The notes beneath the pieces are model-generated. The model ran no database searches, was not told the DNA's origin, and was given only the letters and a program-made list of their open reading frames with translations. A stretch of DNA of 33,871 nt from an uncultured Pelagibacteraceae bacterium (GTDB taxonomy: Bacteria > Pseudomonadota > Alphaproteobacteria > Pelagibacterales > Pelagibacteraceae). Positions within the stretch are counted from its first letter, which is position 1, and every line of letters starts with the position of its first letter. This document shows, piece by piece, positions 1-9,093 of this stretch. Location: assembly GCA_902557155.1 (NCBI GenBank), contig CACDYR010000011.1:1-33871 (forward strand), given 5' to 3'. The position numbers and the translations under genes were made by a program.

Positions 1-1532
1 AGCAACCAAATATTTCTTTTTGAATTTTCCTGATCAATTTCAATTTTAATATTATCTAAATCTGTTTCTTTAATATTGAGATTATCTTTTAGTTTTTGGT
101 TTAAATTTTTAATGATTTCATCAATTTTAAAATCTCCATTACAAGATCCTACACTTATTTGTTCAGATGTATTTTGATTTGGCAAGAAAACTTTTTTTTC
201 CTCATCAAATCTCAGTTTATTGCCTGATTGTGTATACAAATGTACAGCAGGTGTCCAACCACCAGCAACTCCTAAGCAATCACATGAAATAGAAATTTTA
301 CTTCCAGTAACTGAAGTGCCATCATTAGATAGTTTCATTATTGAAACACTATTTAGTCTTTTGTAACCAGTTGCATCAACAATAGAGTGTGACCAGTAAA
401 TTTTAATACCTGCTTCTTTTACTTTTTTTACAATTTTACTTTCAGATTGTTCTCTAATATCAATGATTGCTTCAACATTTATACCTTTGTTGTATAGTGA
501 CAAAGCACTTTCGTAAGCACTATCATTGTTAGTAAAAAATACATTTCTACTACCACACGCAACTCCATAAAATTCACTGTATTTTTTAATAGCAGATGAA
601 AGCATTATTCCTGGTCTATCATTATTATTAAATATTAAAGGTCTTTCTAAGGCACCTGTGGCCAAAATAACTTTCTTAGCTCTAATTTTAAGAAGTCTTT
701 GTCTGATTTTATTTGTTTTATCTTTTTCCTCTAAATGATCAGTTAGATTTTCTCTAGCCAATAGATAATTGTATTGATGATAAGCAGCTACACTTGTTCT
801 AGTTTTTATTTCAAGATTTTTAATATTTTTAAGTTCCTCTATTTCTTTTTTTAACCACTCTGAAGGGGCCTTGTTATCAATTTTGTTAAATTCATTATTT
901 TCATAAATACTTGATCCACCAAGTTCATTTTTTTCTTCAACTAACAATGTTTTAAAATTATTTTTAGCTGCATTTTTTGCTGCCAGTATTCCAGATATAC
1001 CTGCACCTACAACCAATACATCACAATGAACATTTCGGTGGTCATAAATGTCAGGATCACTTGATGTTGGTGATTTCCCCAGACCAGCTGAGTGTCGTAT
1101 GAAAAATTCATATTTCTCCCAGAAACTAGCAGGCCACATAAATGTTTTGTAATAAAAACCTGCTGGAAAAAAAGGGGAGAGAAAATTGTTTATTCCACCA
1201 ACATCAAATTCTACACTTGGCCAACAATTTTGACTGGATGCCTCTAAACCTTCATAAATCTCGACCTCTGTTGCTCTAACATTGGGTTCCGTTCTATCGG
1301 TACCAGGGTTTACTTGAACTATAGCATTTGGTTCTTCAGAACCAGACGTCATAATTCCTCTTGGTCTATGATATTTAAAACTTCTTCCAACTAAATGAAC
1401 ATCGTTTGCAAGTAATGCTGATGCTAAAGTATCGCCTTTAAATCCATGGTAAGTTTTGCCATTAAATTTAAAGGAAATTCTATTAGTTTCATCAATGTAC
1501 TCACTCGATTTTACTCTTAAGTTTTTAGTCAT
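1..1532 (-). CDS. soxA: Sarcosine oxidase alpha subunit (partial, C-terminus outside window)
   Basis: Large subunit of heterotetrameric sarcosine oxidase, which demethylates sarcosine to glycine and passes the C1 unit to tetrahydrofolate. I translated it from the reverse strand: ATG at 1532-1530 and an open frame to the window edge, about 510 codons. The family is usually near 1000 residues, so only the N-terminal half is visible. Residues ~1-95 resemble the N-terminal 2Fe-2S-like (Fer2_3) domain, including the stretch GRSFKYHRPRGIMTSGSEEP. Near residue 173 a Rossmann signature VVGAGISG begins the NAD(P)/FAD-binding domain, followed by LVEEKNELGGSS. The start follows the soxD stop after a single base, so soxB-soxD-soxA are co-transcribed. 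SoxG and the folate-binding C-terminal half should lie to the left of the window. Confidence 0.93.
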   Translation of the reverse strand, partial: MTKNLRVKSSEYIDETNRISFKFNGKTYHGFKGDTLASALLANDVHLVGRSFKYHRPRGIMTSGSEEPNAIVQVNPGTDRTEPNVRATEVEIYEGLEASSQNCWPSVEFDVGGINNFLSPFFPAGFYYKTFMWPASFWEKYEFFIRHSAGLGKSPTSSDPDIYDHRNVHCDVLVVGAGISGILAAKNAAKNNFKTLLVEEKNELGGSSIYENNEFNKIDNKAPSEWLKKEIEELKNIKNLEIKTRTSVAAYHQYNYLLARENLTDHLEEKDKTNKIRQRLLKIRAKKVILATGALERPLIFNNNDRPGIMLSSAIKKYSEFYGVACGSRNVFFTNNDSAYESALSLYNKGINVEAIIDIREQSESKIVKKVKEAGIKIYWSHSIVDATGYKRLNSVSIMKLSNDGTSVTGSKISISCDCLGVAGGWTPAVHLYTQSGNKLRFDEEKKVFLPNQNTSEQISVGSCNGDFKIDEIIKNLNQKLKDNLNIKETDLDNIKIEIDQENSKRNIWL

Positions 1533-1533
1533 T

Positions 1534-1809
1534 TTATTGAGAAGGTGGTTTTTCACCCATTTTATAAATTGCTTTTATTTCATCGTTAGAAGTGTCTCTA
1601 ACCATATTAAACCATTTACGACAACCATGTGCATGATTCCATCTTTCAAATTGAACACCTTTAATATTTTTTCTCATAAATAAATACTCTGCCCACTCAT
1701 CATCACTTAATTCTGTTGGTTGCTTAGGTCTCTCGATATGAGCTTCACCTCCAGCCTTAAATTCTTGCTGATCTCGTTCTCCACAGTATGGACAGTTTAT
1801 TAAAAACAT
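1534..1809 (-). CDS. soxD: Sarcosine oxidase delta subunit
   Basis: Small zinc-binding subunit (91 aa) of heterotetrameric sarcosine oxidase. The zinc ligands known for the family are all present: Cys6 and Cys9 in NCPYCGER, and His59 and Cys63 in WNHAHGCRKWF. The length matches typical delta subunits of about 90-100 residues. The ATG shares its A with the last base of the soxB stop codon (TAATG), and the stop lies one base before soxA, which indicates tight translational coupling. Its role is structural, within the cytoplasmic alpha-beta-gamma-delta complex. Confidence 0.96.
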   Translation of the reverse strand: MFLINCPYCGERDQQEFKAGGEAHIERPKQPTELSDDEWAEYLFMRKNIKGVQFERWNHAHGCRKWFNMVRDTSNDEIKAIYKMGEKPPSQ

Positions 1810-3062
1810 TAATGAGCAACCGCTGCAGCCCCATGTTCATCAACAAGGTCTCCGCTTACAAATCTATTTAAATTAAATGCAGCATTAAGTTTGTGTGGTT
1901 CATCATTTGCGATAGTATGTGCAAACAAATCTCCAGATCCAGGGGTTGCTTTAAATCCTCCAGTACCCCAACCACAATTAAAGTATAATCCTTTAATTGA
2001 AGTTTTACTTAAAATTGGACTAGCATCAGGACAAATATCTACTATTCCTCCCCATTGTCTTAACATTCTCATTCTACTAAAAATTGGATATAATTCCAAA
2101 ATTGCATTTAATGTTCCTTCAACTATTTGATGACTACCTTTTTGAGTATAAGAAACATAATCGTCTGTTCCAGCACCAATGACCAATTCTCCTTTGTCAG
2201 ATTGACTGACATAAGCATGCACTGCGTTAGACATTACAACTGTATCAATAATTGGTTTTACAGGTTCAGAAACTAAAGCCTGTAAAGGTTTACTTTCAAG
2301 TGGAAGTCTTAGACCCGCCATATTAGCTATTACACTAGAATGACCAGCTGCAACCACACCAACTTTCTTTGTTTTTATAAATCCTTTTGTTGTTTCTATA
2401 CCTTCAACACTATCTCCATTTCTTTTTATTCCTTTAACTTCACAATTTTGAATAATATCGACACCCATTGCATCAGCTCCTCTTGCGTATCCCCAAGCAA
2501 CTGCATCGTGTCTTGCTGTGCCAGCTCTACGTTGTAAAGTTCCTCCTAAAACAGGGTATCTAATATCTGGTGATGTATTTATAATTGGACAAAATTTTTT
2601 AACTTCTTCTGTGCTCAAGTAGACTGCGTCAATTCCATTTAGTCTATTAGCATGTGTTCGTCTTTTTAAATCTCTAACATCTTGTAAATTATGTGCAAGG
2701 TTCATTACACCTCTTTGACTAAACATTACATTATAGTTTAGTTCTTGAGATAAACCTTCCCAAATTTTTAATGCATGATCATATAATCCTGCACTGGCGT
2801 CCCATAAATAATTTGATCTAATAATTGTAGTATTCCGTCCAGTATTTCCTCCACCAATCCAACCTTTCTCGACTACAGCAATATTATTCATATTATGTTT
2901 TTTTGCTAAATAGTAGGCTGTTGCTAATCCGTGACCACCACCACCAACAATAACTGCATCGTACTCTTTTTTAGGAGCAGGATCTTTCCACGCTCTTTGC
3001 CAATTTTCATGATATGAAAGAGCATTTTTAATTAACGAAAATACTGAGTACTTATTTCTCAT
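1809..3062 (-). CDS. soxB: Sarcosine oxidase beta subunit
   Basis: Flavoprotein subunit (417 aa) that oxidises sarcosine. A dinucleotide-binding motif [17 protein letters not shown] at residues ~37-53 marks the FAD domain, followed by [11 protein letters not shown], typical of the DAO/SoxB family. His185, in [20 protein letters not shown], lies in the conserved block where heterotetrameric enzymes attach FMN covalently to a histidine; that assignment rests on family knowledge. It is the first gene of soxB-soxD-soxA, with its promoter in the 67-base gap to the divergent tRNA-Ser gene. In SAR11 this pathway lets cells use glycine betaine-derived sarcosine as a glycine and C1 source. Confidence 0.96.
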   Translation of the reverse strand: MRNKYSVFSLIKNALSYHENWQRAWKDPAPKKEYDAVIVGGGGHGLATAYYLAKKHNMNNIAVVEKGWIGGGNTGRNTTIIRSNYLWDASAGLYDHALKIWEGLSQELNYNVMFSQRGVMNLAHNLQDVRDLKRRTHANRLNGIDAVYLSTEEVKKFCPIINTSPDIRYPVLGGTLQRRAGTARHDAVAWGYARGADAMGVDIIQNCEVKGIKRNGDSVEGIETTKGFIKTKKVGVVAAGHSSVIANMAGLRLPLESKPLQALVSEPVKPIIDTVVMSNAVHAYVSQSDKGELVIGAGTDDYVSYTQKGSHQIVEGTLNAILELYPIFSRMRMLRQWGGIVDICPDASPILSKTSIKGLYFNCGWGTGGFKATPGSGDLFAHTIANDEPHKLNAAFNLNRFVSGDLVDEHGAAAVAH

Positions 3063-3072
3063 AATAATTGAA

Positions 3073-3101
3073 TAATTACTTTATATATATTGAATTTTCA
3101 A
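3073..3101 (-). promoter_or_regulatory. Candidate sigma-70-type promoter of soxBDA
   Basis: Reading leftward, TTGAAA (3101-3096) is followed by a 17-base spacer and TAATTA (3078-3073). Ten bases then separate the -10 box from the soxB ATG, leaving at most a very short leader without a Shine-Dalgarno sequence. The -35 box lies inside the spacer of the oppositely oriented tRNA promoter. Assigned by eye in AT-rich DNA. Confidence 0.4.
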
Positions 3102-3117
3102 TACAATCGCTTAATAC
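3090..3117 (+). promoter_or_regulatory. Candidate promoter of tRNA-Ser
   Basis: TTGAAT (3090-3095), a 16-base spacer and TAATAC (3112-3117), with 12 bases to the mature tRNA 5' end. Both hexamers are close to consensus. It overlaps the divergent soxB promoter, so RNA polymerase probably cannot occupy both at once. Confidence 0.45.
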
Positions 3118-3129
3118 ACAATGTCATAC

Positions 3130-3221
3130 GGAAGAGTGGGTGAGAGGCTGAAACCAGTCGTTTGCTAAATGACCGTGCGAGGAAACTTGTACCGAGGGTT
3201 CGAATCCCTCCTCTTCCGCCA
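3130..3221 (+). tRNA. tRNA-Ser (anticodon GCU)
   Basis: Class II tRNA. The acceptor stem GGAAGAG (3130-3136) pairs with CTCTTCC (3211-3217); discriminator G is at 3218 and the CCA is encoded (3219-3221). The anticodon stem GTCGT/ATGAC encloses loop TTGCTAA, giving anticodon GCT at 3164-3166, which reads AGC/AGU. A long variable arm, as expected for serine, precedes the T arm GAGGG-TTCGAAT-CCCTC. The tRNA ends exactly where the stop codon of the convergent slt gene begins. Confidence 0.97.
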
Positions 3222-5447
3222 CTAAAATAGAGGCTGATCTTTAAAAAAGTTTTTCATAGGTACAGGTCGTTGTTCCAAAATATATCTATAGACATTATAA
3301 TTTTCCATTACACGCTGTACGTAATTTCTTGTTTCTCTAAATTTTATCAACTCAACCCAATCAACATAATCAACTTGTTTTTTTTGTGGATCTTTATTTA
3401 TTTTTTTCCAATATTTAACTCTATTGGGTCCAGCATTATACGCAGCGACTGCAAAAGGGTAAGCACCATCATATTGTAGAATTAAACCTGCAATATAATG
3501 TGAGCCTAAATTAATATTATATTCTGGATCAGTGGTTAATCTTGATTTTGAATAAGGAAGTTTGGCTTGTTTTGAAACTAATTTTGCTGTGTAGGGCATC
3601 AATTGCATTAATCCTTTTGCGCCAGCATGACTATTAGCCTCTAAATCAAATTCACTTTCTTGTCTAATTATGGATAAGATCAAAGCACTTTCTGGAATTT
3701 TTCTTTTATTAATATATTTAGGAGTGCTAATTATTGGATAATTGTATTTATTATGAAATCTTTTTTGATAAGACGCAATTTTTGAAACCTGAATAGCAAA
3801 GTCATATCTATTAATACTTGTAGCTAATTCTGCAGCCAAAACTTCACTACCTTTTGCTATATTGTCATTAGCTAAATGTCTTAAAATATGTTTTGTGTAT
3901 TTATCTTTCTTTAATTCATCTAGAAGATAAGAAATTTTTACAAGCTCTTTATTAAAAAATTGAATTCTATATTTTGGATCAATTACCATATCTTTTTCTA
4001 ACTCAAATTTTCCATTTGGATTTAATTTTAAAAAAGCTAGCTGACCATAGTAAGTAGTAAGATATTTTGTGGCTTCCCTGTACCAATTATTTGATTGCTC
4101 TCTTTCGCCTATTTTCTCATATGCTCTTCCAAGCCAATACGCACCTCTAGATAAACTTATTGGATAACTAACATTTTCATAAAAATTTTTAAAATGATCT
4201 TTAGCGGTCATGGGATCGTTTAAAAAACTTAATGCTATCCATCCACTCATCCATTCTGCAGCTGCATATTCGGAGCCTTCAGTCATTCCATGATTACTTG
4301 AAATTTTATATGAAATTTCATATTTCTTTTTATAAAGCAATGCTCTTGAGATAATTTCTCTTTCTTTCCACCACTTATCAGGTCTAACTAAATACTCTTT
4401 ATCATTTCTTATTTTCAATAAAATTTCTGTTGAAGAGTCTACACGTCCTTTTTTTCTTCTCCATTTCAATCGATCATAGTTTAATCCGGCATCATTTTTT
4501 AATTTTTCAGGAACATTTGCTATAGCTTGGTCAACCCCATAGCCTTTACTCATTAAGAGATATCTTGCGTTATATAAAAGTTCATAATCTTTTGGTAGAT
4601 ATCTTATTAACCTTTGTAAATCCCAACGATCTCCGTTCCAAGCTAAATAATCAGCTCGTTTGATATAGTCATCTGCATTTAAATATTTTTTATATTTTTT
4701 TCTAAAATATTTTAATTCATTTTTGGATAAATCCGCTGTTATCCAACCTTCTTTAATTAGTTTTATACCCTTATTTTTGTCACCAATTAAAATATGACTT
4801 TCTCCAAGTATCATTTTTCCATAGCCGCTTAATGGATCTTTTTCTCCAAACCAATTTATTATTTTTTTTGGTGAAACACTTTCTGTAGACAGTTTATGTT
4901 CAGCAAGATATTTTACCCTGCTTATTCTAGGATAATCTGAATTTTTATTTAAAAAAACTTGATAATCGTAAAATGACGCCTGGTTACCAGACGTTAAAAG
5001 ATGTCTCCATTGTATAAAATTATAAATAGATTTGTCTTTTGCTTTTTTTGCTATTTTAAGCGCAGAAGACCATTTACTCTTCTGCATTTCTGAAATAGCT
5101 TTTTTAGCTAACCCGAAGTCTTTTTTACTATAATATCTTGAAATCTTAATATTCTTAGCTGTGCTAGTACCAGTTATAGTTGGTTTTTTCTTTGGTATTT
5201 TAAAACTTAATTTTTTTTCTTTTAAAACCAACTCTTTTTTAACAATCACTTCTTCGATTTTAATTTCTTTAGTTTTCGTGGGCTTCTTTAATGGTTTAAG
5301 GATATTTATAGATATTTTCTTTTGAATTTCTTCTTTACTTAAAATAGGTTTTTTTAAAGGTACAACTGAATTTATTTCAGCAAAGAGATTATTTGAAAAT
5401 ATTAATATGGTTACGGTGAAACCTAAAAATAATATTTTTTTGAGCAT
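3222..5447 (-). CDS. slt: Soluble lytic murein transglycosylase (GH23)
   Basis: Periplasmic enzyme that cleaves the MurNAc-GlcNAc bond of peptidoglycan, forming 1,6-anhydro-MurNAc. The 741-residue product starts with a Sec signal peptide (cleavage likely after LFA, residue ~23). A lysine/proline-rich linker follows, then a long alpha-superhelical region with TPR-like character (e.g. AYWLGRAYEKIGEREQSNNW). The C-terminal catalytic domain runs from ~586: IIRQESEFD with catalytic Glu597, GAKGLMQLMPYTA, and AYNAGPNRVKYW near 670. This arrangement matches Slt70-type enzymes. The stop codon TAG directly abuts the tRNA-Ser CCA, and the gene diverges from dapA across 43 bases. Confidence 0.93.
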   Translation of the reverse strand: MLKKILFLGFTVTILIFSNNLFAEINSVVPLKKPILSKEEIQKKISINILKPLKKPTKTKEIKIEEVIVKKELVLKEKKLSFKIPKKKPTITGTSTAKNIKISRYYSKKDFGLAKKAISEMQKSKWSSALKIAKKAKDKSIYNFIQWRHLLTSGNQASFYDYQVFLNKNSDYPRISRVKYLAEHKLSTESVSPKKIINWFGEKDPLSGYGKMILGESHILIGDKNKGIKLIKEGWITADLSKNELKYFRKKYKKYLNADDYIKRADYLAWNGDRWDLQRLIRYLPKDYELLYNARYLLMSKGYGVDQAIANVPEKLKNDAGLNYDRLKWRRKKGRVDSSTEILLKIRNDKEYLVRPDKWWKEREIISRALLYKKKYEISYKISSNHGMTEGSEYAAAEWMSGWIALSFLNDPMTAKDHFKNFYENVSYPISLSRGAYWLGRAYEKIGEREQSNNWYREATKYLTTYYGQLAFLKLNPNGKFELEKDMVIDPKYRIQFFNKELVKISYLLDELKKDKYTKHILRHLANDNIAKGSEVLAAELATSINRYDFAIQVSKIASYQKRFHNKYNYPIISTPKYINKRKIPESALILSIIRQESEFDLEANSHAGAKGLMQLMPYTAKLVSKQAKLPYSKSRLTTDPEYNINLGSHYIAGLILQYDGAYPFAVAAYNAGPNRVKYWKKINKDPQKKQVDYVDWVELIKFRETRNYVQRVMENYNVYRYILEQRPVPMKNFFKDQPLF

Positions 5448-5476
5448 AATCTTTTAGTATATGAATCTTTAAACTA

Positions 5477-5485
5477 TGTTATAAG
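5477..5485 (+). promoter_or_regulatory. Extended -10 promoter of dapA (leaderless candidate)
   Basis: TG-T-TATAAG (5477-5485) lies five bases before the dapA ATG. No good -35 box is visible at the proper distance, which fits an extended -10 promoter. Transcription would begin at or next to the A of the start codon. No Shine-Dalgarno sequence is present. Confidence 0.45.
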
Positions 5486-5490
5486 TATTT

Positions 5491-6372
5491 ATGTTCAAAG
5501 GATCAAATGTTGCTTTAATTACACCATTTAAAAATAATGGTCTAGATGAGGAAGCATATATAAAATTAATCCATTTCCACATCGATAATGGTACTAATGG
5601 ACTTGTGCCGGCTGGTACAACAGGTGAATCCCCTACGTTAAGTCATGATGAGCATCAAAGAGTAATAGATTTATGTATAAAAGAAAGTAATGGAAAAATT
5701 CCAGTTATTGCTGGTACGGGTTCCAACTCAACTGAGGAGGCTATTTCTTTAACAACACATGCAGAAAAAGCAGGAGCTAACGGCGCTTTGATAGTTACAC
5801 CCTATTACAATAAACCAACTCAAGAAGGCTTGTATCAACATTACAAAGCAATTAATGACAAGTGTGGCATTCCAATTATAATTTATAATATTCCTGGTAG
5901 ATCTGTGATTGATATGTCAGTAGATACAATGGCTAGACTCTATGAATTAAAAAATATAGTTGGTGTTAAAGATGCAACAGGTGATTTAGATAGAGTTAAT
6001 CAGACACTTGAAAAAATGGGCAAAGATTTTATTCAATTAACAGGTAATGATGATAATGCTTTTGAATTTAATAAACGTGGTGGAGTAGGTACTATTAGTG
6101 TAACAGCTAATATTGCACCTAAACTTTGTTCAGATTTTCAAAAATTCTCCAAATCAGACACCGATAATGAAATGAAAGAAGCAGAAAGATTAGATAAAAT
6201 ATTACAACCAGTTCATCACTCAATGTTTGTTGAGAGCAATCCTAGTCCTGTAAAATATGCTGCAAAACTTTTAGGACTTTGTGATGACAATGTAAGACTA
6301 CCACTTGTAAAAGTAACAGACACAACAAAAGAAATTGTAAAAAAAGCTCTTCAGTCTGCTAAGTTAATTTAA
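5491..6372 (+). CDS. dapA: 4-hydroxy-tetrahydrodipicolinate synthase
   Basis: Condenses pyruvate with aspartate semialdehyde, the first step of the diaminopimelate/lysine branch. The 293-residue TIM barrel has the normal family length. Visible signatures are [14 protein letters not shown] (residues ~42-55), IIYNIPGR with Tyr132, and Lys160 in VGVKDATGD, the Schiff-base lysine. It diverges from slt and leads a long plus-strand run; smpB starts on its last base (TAATG). Pairing of dapA with smpB occurs in other alphaproteobacteria. DAP feeds both lysine and the peptidoglycan that the neighbouring Slt turns over, though that link is only suggestive. Confidence 0.97.
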   Translation: MFKGSNVALITPFKNNGLDEEAYIKLIHFHIDNGTNGLVPAGTTGESPTLSHDEHQRVIDLCIKESNGKIPVIAGTGSNSTEEAISLTTHAEKAGANGALIVTPYYNKPTQEGLYQHYKAINDKCGIPIIIYNIPGRSVIDMSVDTMARLYELKNIVGVKDATGDLDRVNQTLEKMGKDFIQLTGNDDNAFEFNKRGGVGTISVTANIAPKLCSDFQKFSKSDTDNEMKEAERLDKILQPVHHSMFVESNPSPVKYAAKLLGLCDDNVRLPLVKVTDTTKEIVKKALQSAKLI

Positions 6373-6842
6373 TGAACAAAAAAACCAATCCTGGTTTGAA
6401 AATCATTTGTTTAAATAGAAAAGCTAGTTTTAATTATTTTTTTGAAGATCTTTTTGAAGCTGGAATTGTTTTAAAAGGATCAGAGATTAAATCAGTAAGA
6501 GAGGGCAAGGTGAATATCGCTGAGTCTTATGCTGTTGAAAAGGGAGGTGAAATTGTTTTAATTAATTCACACATATCTCCATACAAGCAAGCAAGTTACT
6601 CTAATCATAATCCTACCGATGATAGAAAATTGCTTCTTAATAAAAAGGAAATAAATAAATTGATAGGTAAAATGCAAAGAGATGGTTTCACATTAGTTCC
6701 AACAAAAATGTATTTCAAAAAAGGAAAGGCTAAAATAGAACTAGCTGTTGCAAAAGGAAAAAAGCAATATGATAAAAGAGCAACAAAAAAAAGTAGAGAT
6801 TGGAATCGTGAAAAGGCAAGATATATTAGAAAATCAAGCTAA
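6372..6842 (+). CDS. smpB: SsrA-binding protein SmpB
   Basis: Partner of tmRNA in trans-translation, rescuing ribosomes stalled on broken mRNAs. At 156 aa it has the normal length. Family features are visible: [21 protein letters not shown] at the N-terminus, [24 protein letters not shown]-like [24 protein letters not shown], and the basic C-terminal tail [18 protein letters not shown] that enters the ribosomal mRNA channel. The start overlaps the dapA stop by one base, and the 3' end overlaps the folK 5' end. Confidence 0.97.
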   Translation: MNKKTNPGLKIICLNRKASFNYFFEDLFEAGIVLKGSEIKSVREGKVNIAESYAVEKGGEIVLINSHISPYKQASYSNHNPTDDRKLLLNKKEINKLIGKMQRDGFTLVPTKMYFKKGKAKIELAVAKGKKQYDKRATKKSRDWNREKARYIRKSS

Positions 6843-7326
6843 AATTGTTTTTTTAGGAATAGGTTCAAATTTAGGTATAAGAAAAAGAAATATAGAAAAA
6901 GCAAAATTTTTATTAGCAGAACATAACTTAGATGTTCTCTCGGTATCTAGTTATTATGAAACTCCTTCCTGGCCGGACCCACGAAATCCTAAGTTCTTAA
7001 ATATAATTATAAAATTAAAATGTTATTACAACCCTCAAGAACTATTAAAAATATGTAAATCTATAGAAAATCAATTAGGTAGAAAGAAAGCAAAAAAAAA
7101 TGCACCTCGTACATGTGACTTAGATATAATCGATTTTAATAATTTGGTATCAAGAAAAAATTCTAAGATTAATTTACCTCATAAAATGATGCACAAAAGA
7201 AACTTTGTATTATTTCCATTATTTGAGATTCAAAAGAATTGGACTCATCCTGATAAACAAATTGATGTTAAAACCTTGATTTCTCTGCTTCCTGATAGAG
7301 ACATTAGATCTATTAAACAAATTTGA
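6808..7326 (+). CDS. folK: 2-amino-4-hydroxy-6-hydroxymethyldihydropteridine diphosphokinase (HPPK)
   Basis: Transfers pyrophosphate from ATP to hydroxymethyldihydropterin in folate biosynthesis. The signature [11 protein letters not shown] lies at the N-terminus, and [10 protein letters not shown] carries the two Mg-binding aspartates. Start choice: an upstream in-frame ATG at 6748 would overlap smpB by 95 bases and add residues not seen in the family. A GTG at 6808 gives about 172 residues, a 35-base overlap and a purine-rich AGAG upstream, so I prefer it with moderate certainty. No folB or folP neighbour is present. Confidence 0.85.
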   Translation: MKRQDILENQAKIVFLGIGSNLGIRKRNIEKAKFLLAEHNLDVLSVSSYYETPSWPDPRNPKFLNIIIKLKCYYNPQELLKICKSIENQLGRKKAKKNAPRTCDLDIIDFNNLVSRKNSKINLPHKMMHKRNFVLFPLFEIQKNWTHPDKQIDVKTLISLLPDRDIRSIKQI

Positions 7327-7331
7327 TTTAA

Positions 7332-7340
7332 TGGTATAAT
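7332..7340 (+). promoter_or_regulatory. Extended -10 promoter before spoT/rel
   Basis: TG-G-TATAAT (7332-7340), a perfect extended -10 box, lies seven bases before the spoT/rel ATG within the 21-base gap after folK. It implies that spoT/rel can be transcribed independently with essentially no leader. No -35 match is evident. Confidence 0.5.
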
Positions 7341-7347
7341 ATCAATT

Positions 7348-9093
7348 ATGCTTAATTCAAATGAACTTATAAATAAAGTTAAGGATTATAATAAATTTCT
7401 TAATCCTGAAAAATTGGATAAAGCATATAATTTTGCTGTTAAAGCACATAAGAGTCAAAAAAGAGCTTCGGGTGATCCTTATTCTGTTCACCCAATTGAG
7501 GTTGCAAATATTTTAACTGAATTAAAATTAGATAGCGCTACAATTACAACTGGTCTATTGCATGACACTATAGAAGATACTTTTGCAACTTATGAAACTA
7601 TCAAACAAGAATTTGGTGATGAGGTTGCTGATTTAGTAGACGGTGTAACGAAAATTTCAGCGTTTGAAAATTCAGCTGGAGCTAATTCTAAAGTTGAGAA
7701 TTTCAGAAAATTAATTTTAGCAACATCAAAAGACATTAGAGTTCTGCTAGTTAAAATTGCTGATCGACTACATAACATGAGAACCATTAAAGCGATTACT
7801 AAAGAGGATAAAAGAAAAAGAATAGCTCAAGAAACTATGGAAATTTATGCGCCATTAGCTGATAGAATGGGAATGCACAGAATAAGAGACGAGCTTGAGG
7901 ATTTATCTTTTGAAATTTTAAATAATGATGCAAGAAAATTAATAAAAAAAAGGCTTGATGAAATAAAATTGGACAGAAAAGATTTGTTCGAAGAACAATC
8001 TTTTGAGTTAAGTGAAATCTTAACTGATAATGAAATTAATGCTGAAATACATGGTAGAGAAAAGACACCTTTTTCAATTTGGAGAAAGGTCCAAAAAAAA
8101 AGAGTTTCACTTGAACAAATAACAGACATTATTGGATTTAGGATAATTTTAAAAAACGTAGATGATTGTTACAAAACTCTCGGAATTTTTCATAAAAAAT
8201 GGAATTGCATACCAGGGAAATTTAAAGATTATATTTCATCTCCAAAAATCAATGGTTATAAATCTATTCATACTTCTGTAATTGGTTCAAATAAAAAACC
8301 AATAGAAATTCAAATTAGAACACATGAAATGCACGAATTTGCAGAAAGAGGTGTCGCATCTCATTGGCAGTATAAATCTTCTGAAAAATTTAATTCTTTA
8401 AGTTGGAAGGAGTATGATTGGTTAAAAGATCTTGTTGAGATTATAGAAAAAAATGAAAACCCTGAAGATTCATATGAGTATACAAAACTACAAATGTTTC
8501 AAGAAAACGTATTTTGTTTTACACCAAAAGGTTCAGTTATAAAATTACCTAAAGATGCAACTGCTATAGATTTTGCATATGCTGTTCATACTAAAATTGG
8601 TAATTCAGCAGTTGGTTGTGAAATTAACGGAAACAAAAGCGAATTACAAACTATTTTAAGAAATGGTGATCGAGTAAATATAATAACATCTAAAAATAAT
8701 TCACCATCACTTCACTGGATACCAACTACTAAAACAGGCAAAGCTAGAGCAGCAATAAGAAGATATTGGCATGATAAAGGAGAGCAAAAAGAGGAAAAAA
8801 CAAAAAAATATAATACCACTCTATGGATGTCATTACCTGATAAGCCAGGTCAATTAGGAGATATAAGCTCACTCATTGGAAGTCACAAATTAAATATATC
8901 GAGCTTAGAAATGGTTGGTAAAAATCCCAATTATATTAATTTTAAATTTAAATTAATTATTAGAAACCTTAAGAATTTTACTAATTTTATTGCAGAGCTA
9001 AAACAAAAGAGTATAAAATTTAAGATAATTAGACACGAAGAAAAAAGAAATGCTTTCACACAAAAAATCCTTAAATATTTTAAAAAAAACTAA
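7348..9093 (+). CDS. spoT: Bifunctional (p)ppGpp synthetase/hydrolase, compact form
   Basis: RelA/SpoT homologue controlling the stringent response. The hydrolase HD domain is intact: His48 (SVHP), HDTIED at 72-77 and ADRLHNM at 138-144. The synthetase domain spans ~235-345, with GKFKD (290-294) at the place where bifunctional enzymes carry RxKD (first residue Lys here), NGYKSIHT, and EIQIRTHEMHEFAERGVASHW. A TGS domain covers ~388-450 and an ACT domain ~492-565. Length is 581 aa against about 700 or more in typical family members. Only some 40 residues separate TGS and ACT, so the helical and zinc-finger/coiled-coil regions are missing. pyrE starts inside its 3' end (44-base overlap). Confidence 0.94.
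   Translation: MLNSNELINKVKDYNKFLNPEKLDKAYNFAVKAHKSQKRASGDPYSVHPIEVANILTELKLDSATITTGLLHDTIEDTFATYETIKQEFGDEVADLVDGVTKISAFENSAGANSKVENFRKLILATSKDIRVLLVKIADRLHNMRTIKAITKEDKRKRIAQETMEIYAPLADRMGMHRIRDELEDLSFEILNNDARKLIKKRLDEIKLDRKDLFEEQSFELSEILTDNEINAEIHGREKTPFSIWRKVQKKRVSLEQITDIIGFRIILKNVDDCYKTLGIFHKKWNCIPGKFKDYISSPKINGYKSIHTSVIGSNKKPIEIQIRTHEMHEFAERGVASHWQYKSSEKFNSLSWKEYDWLKDLVEIIEKNENPEDSYEYTKLQMFQENVFCFTPKGSVIKLPKDATAIDFAYAVHTKIGNSAVGCEINGNKSELQTILRNGDRVNIITSKNNSPSLHWIPTTKTGKARAAIRRYWHDKGEQKEEKTKKYNTTLWMSLPDKPGQLGDISSLIGSHKLNISSLEMVGKNPNYINFKFKLIIRNLKNFTNFIAELKQKSIKFKIIRHEEKRNAFTQKILKYFKKN

Noticed and set aside
3063..3129. Glycine riboswitch upstream of the sox operon
   Set aside because: The gap is only 67 bases, filled by promoter-like sequence, with no glycine aptamer pattern.
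3130..3221. tRNA-Ser as an integration (att) site for a mobile element
   Set aside because: No duplicated tRNA 3' end, integrase or foreign-looking genes nearby; flanks are core genes.
6748..6807. Upstream ATG for folK adding 20 residues
   Set aside because: It would overlap smpB by 95 bases, and the extra residues are the lysine-rich out-of-frame reading of the smpB tail; the family N-terminus begins near the GSNLG motif.
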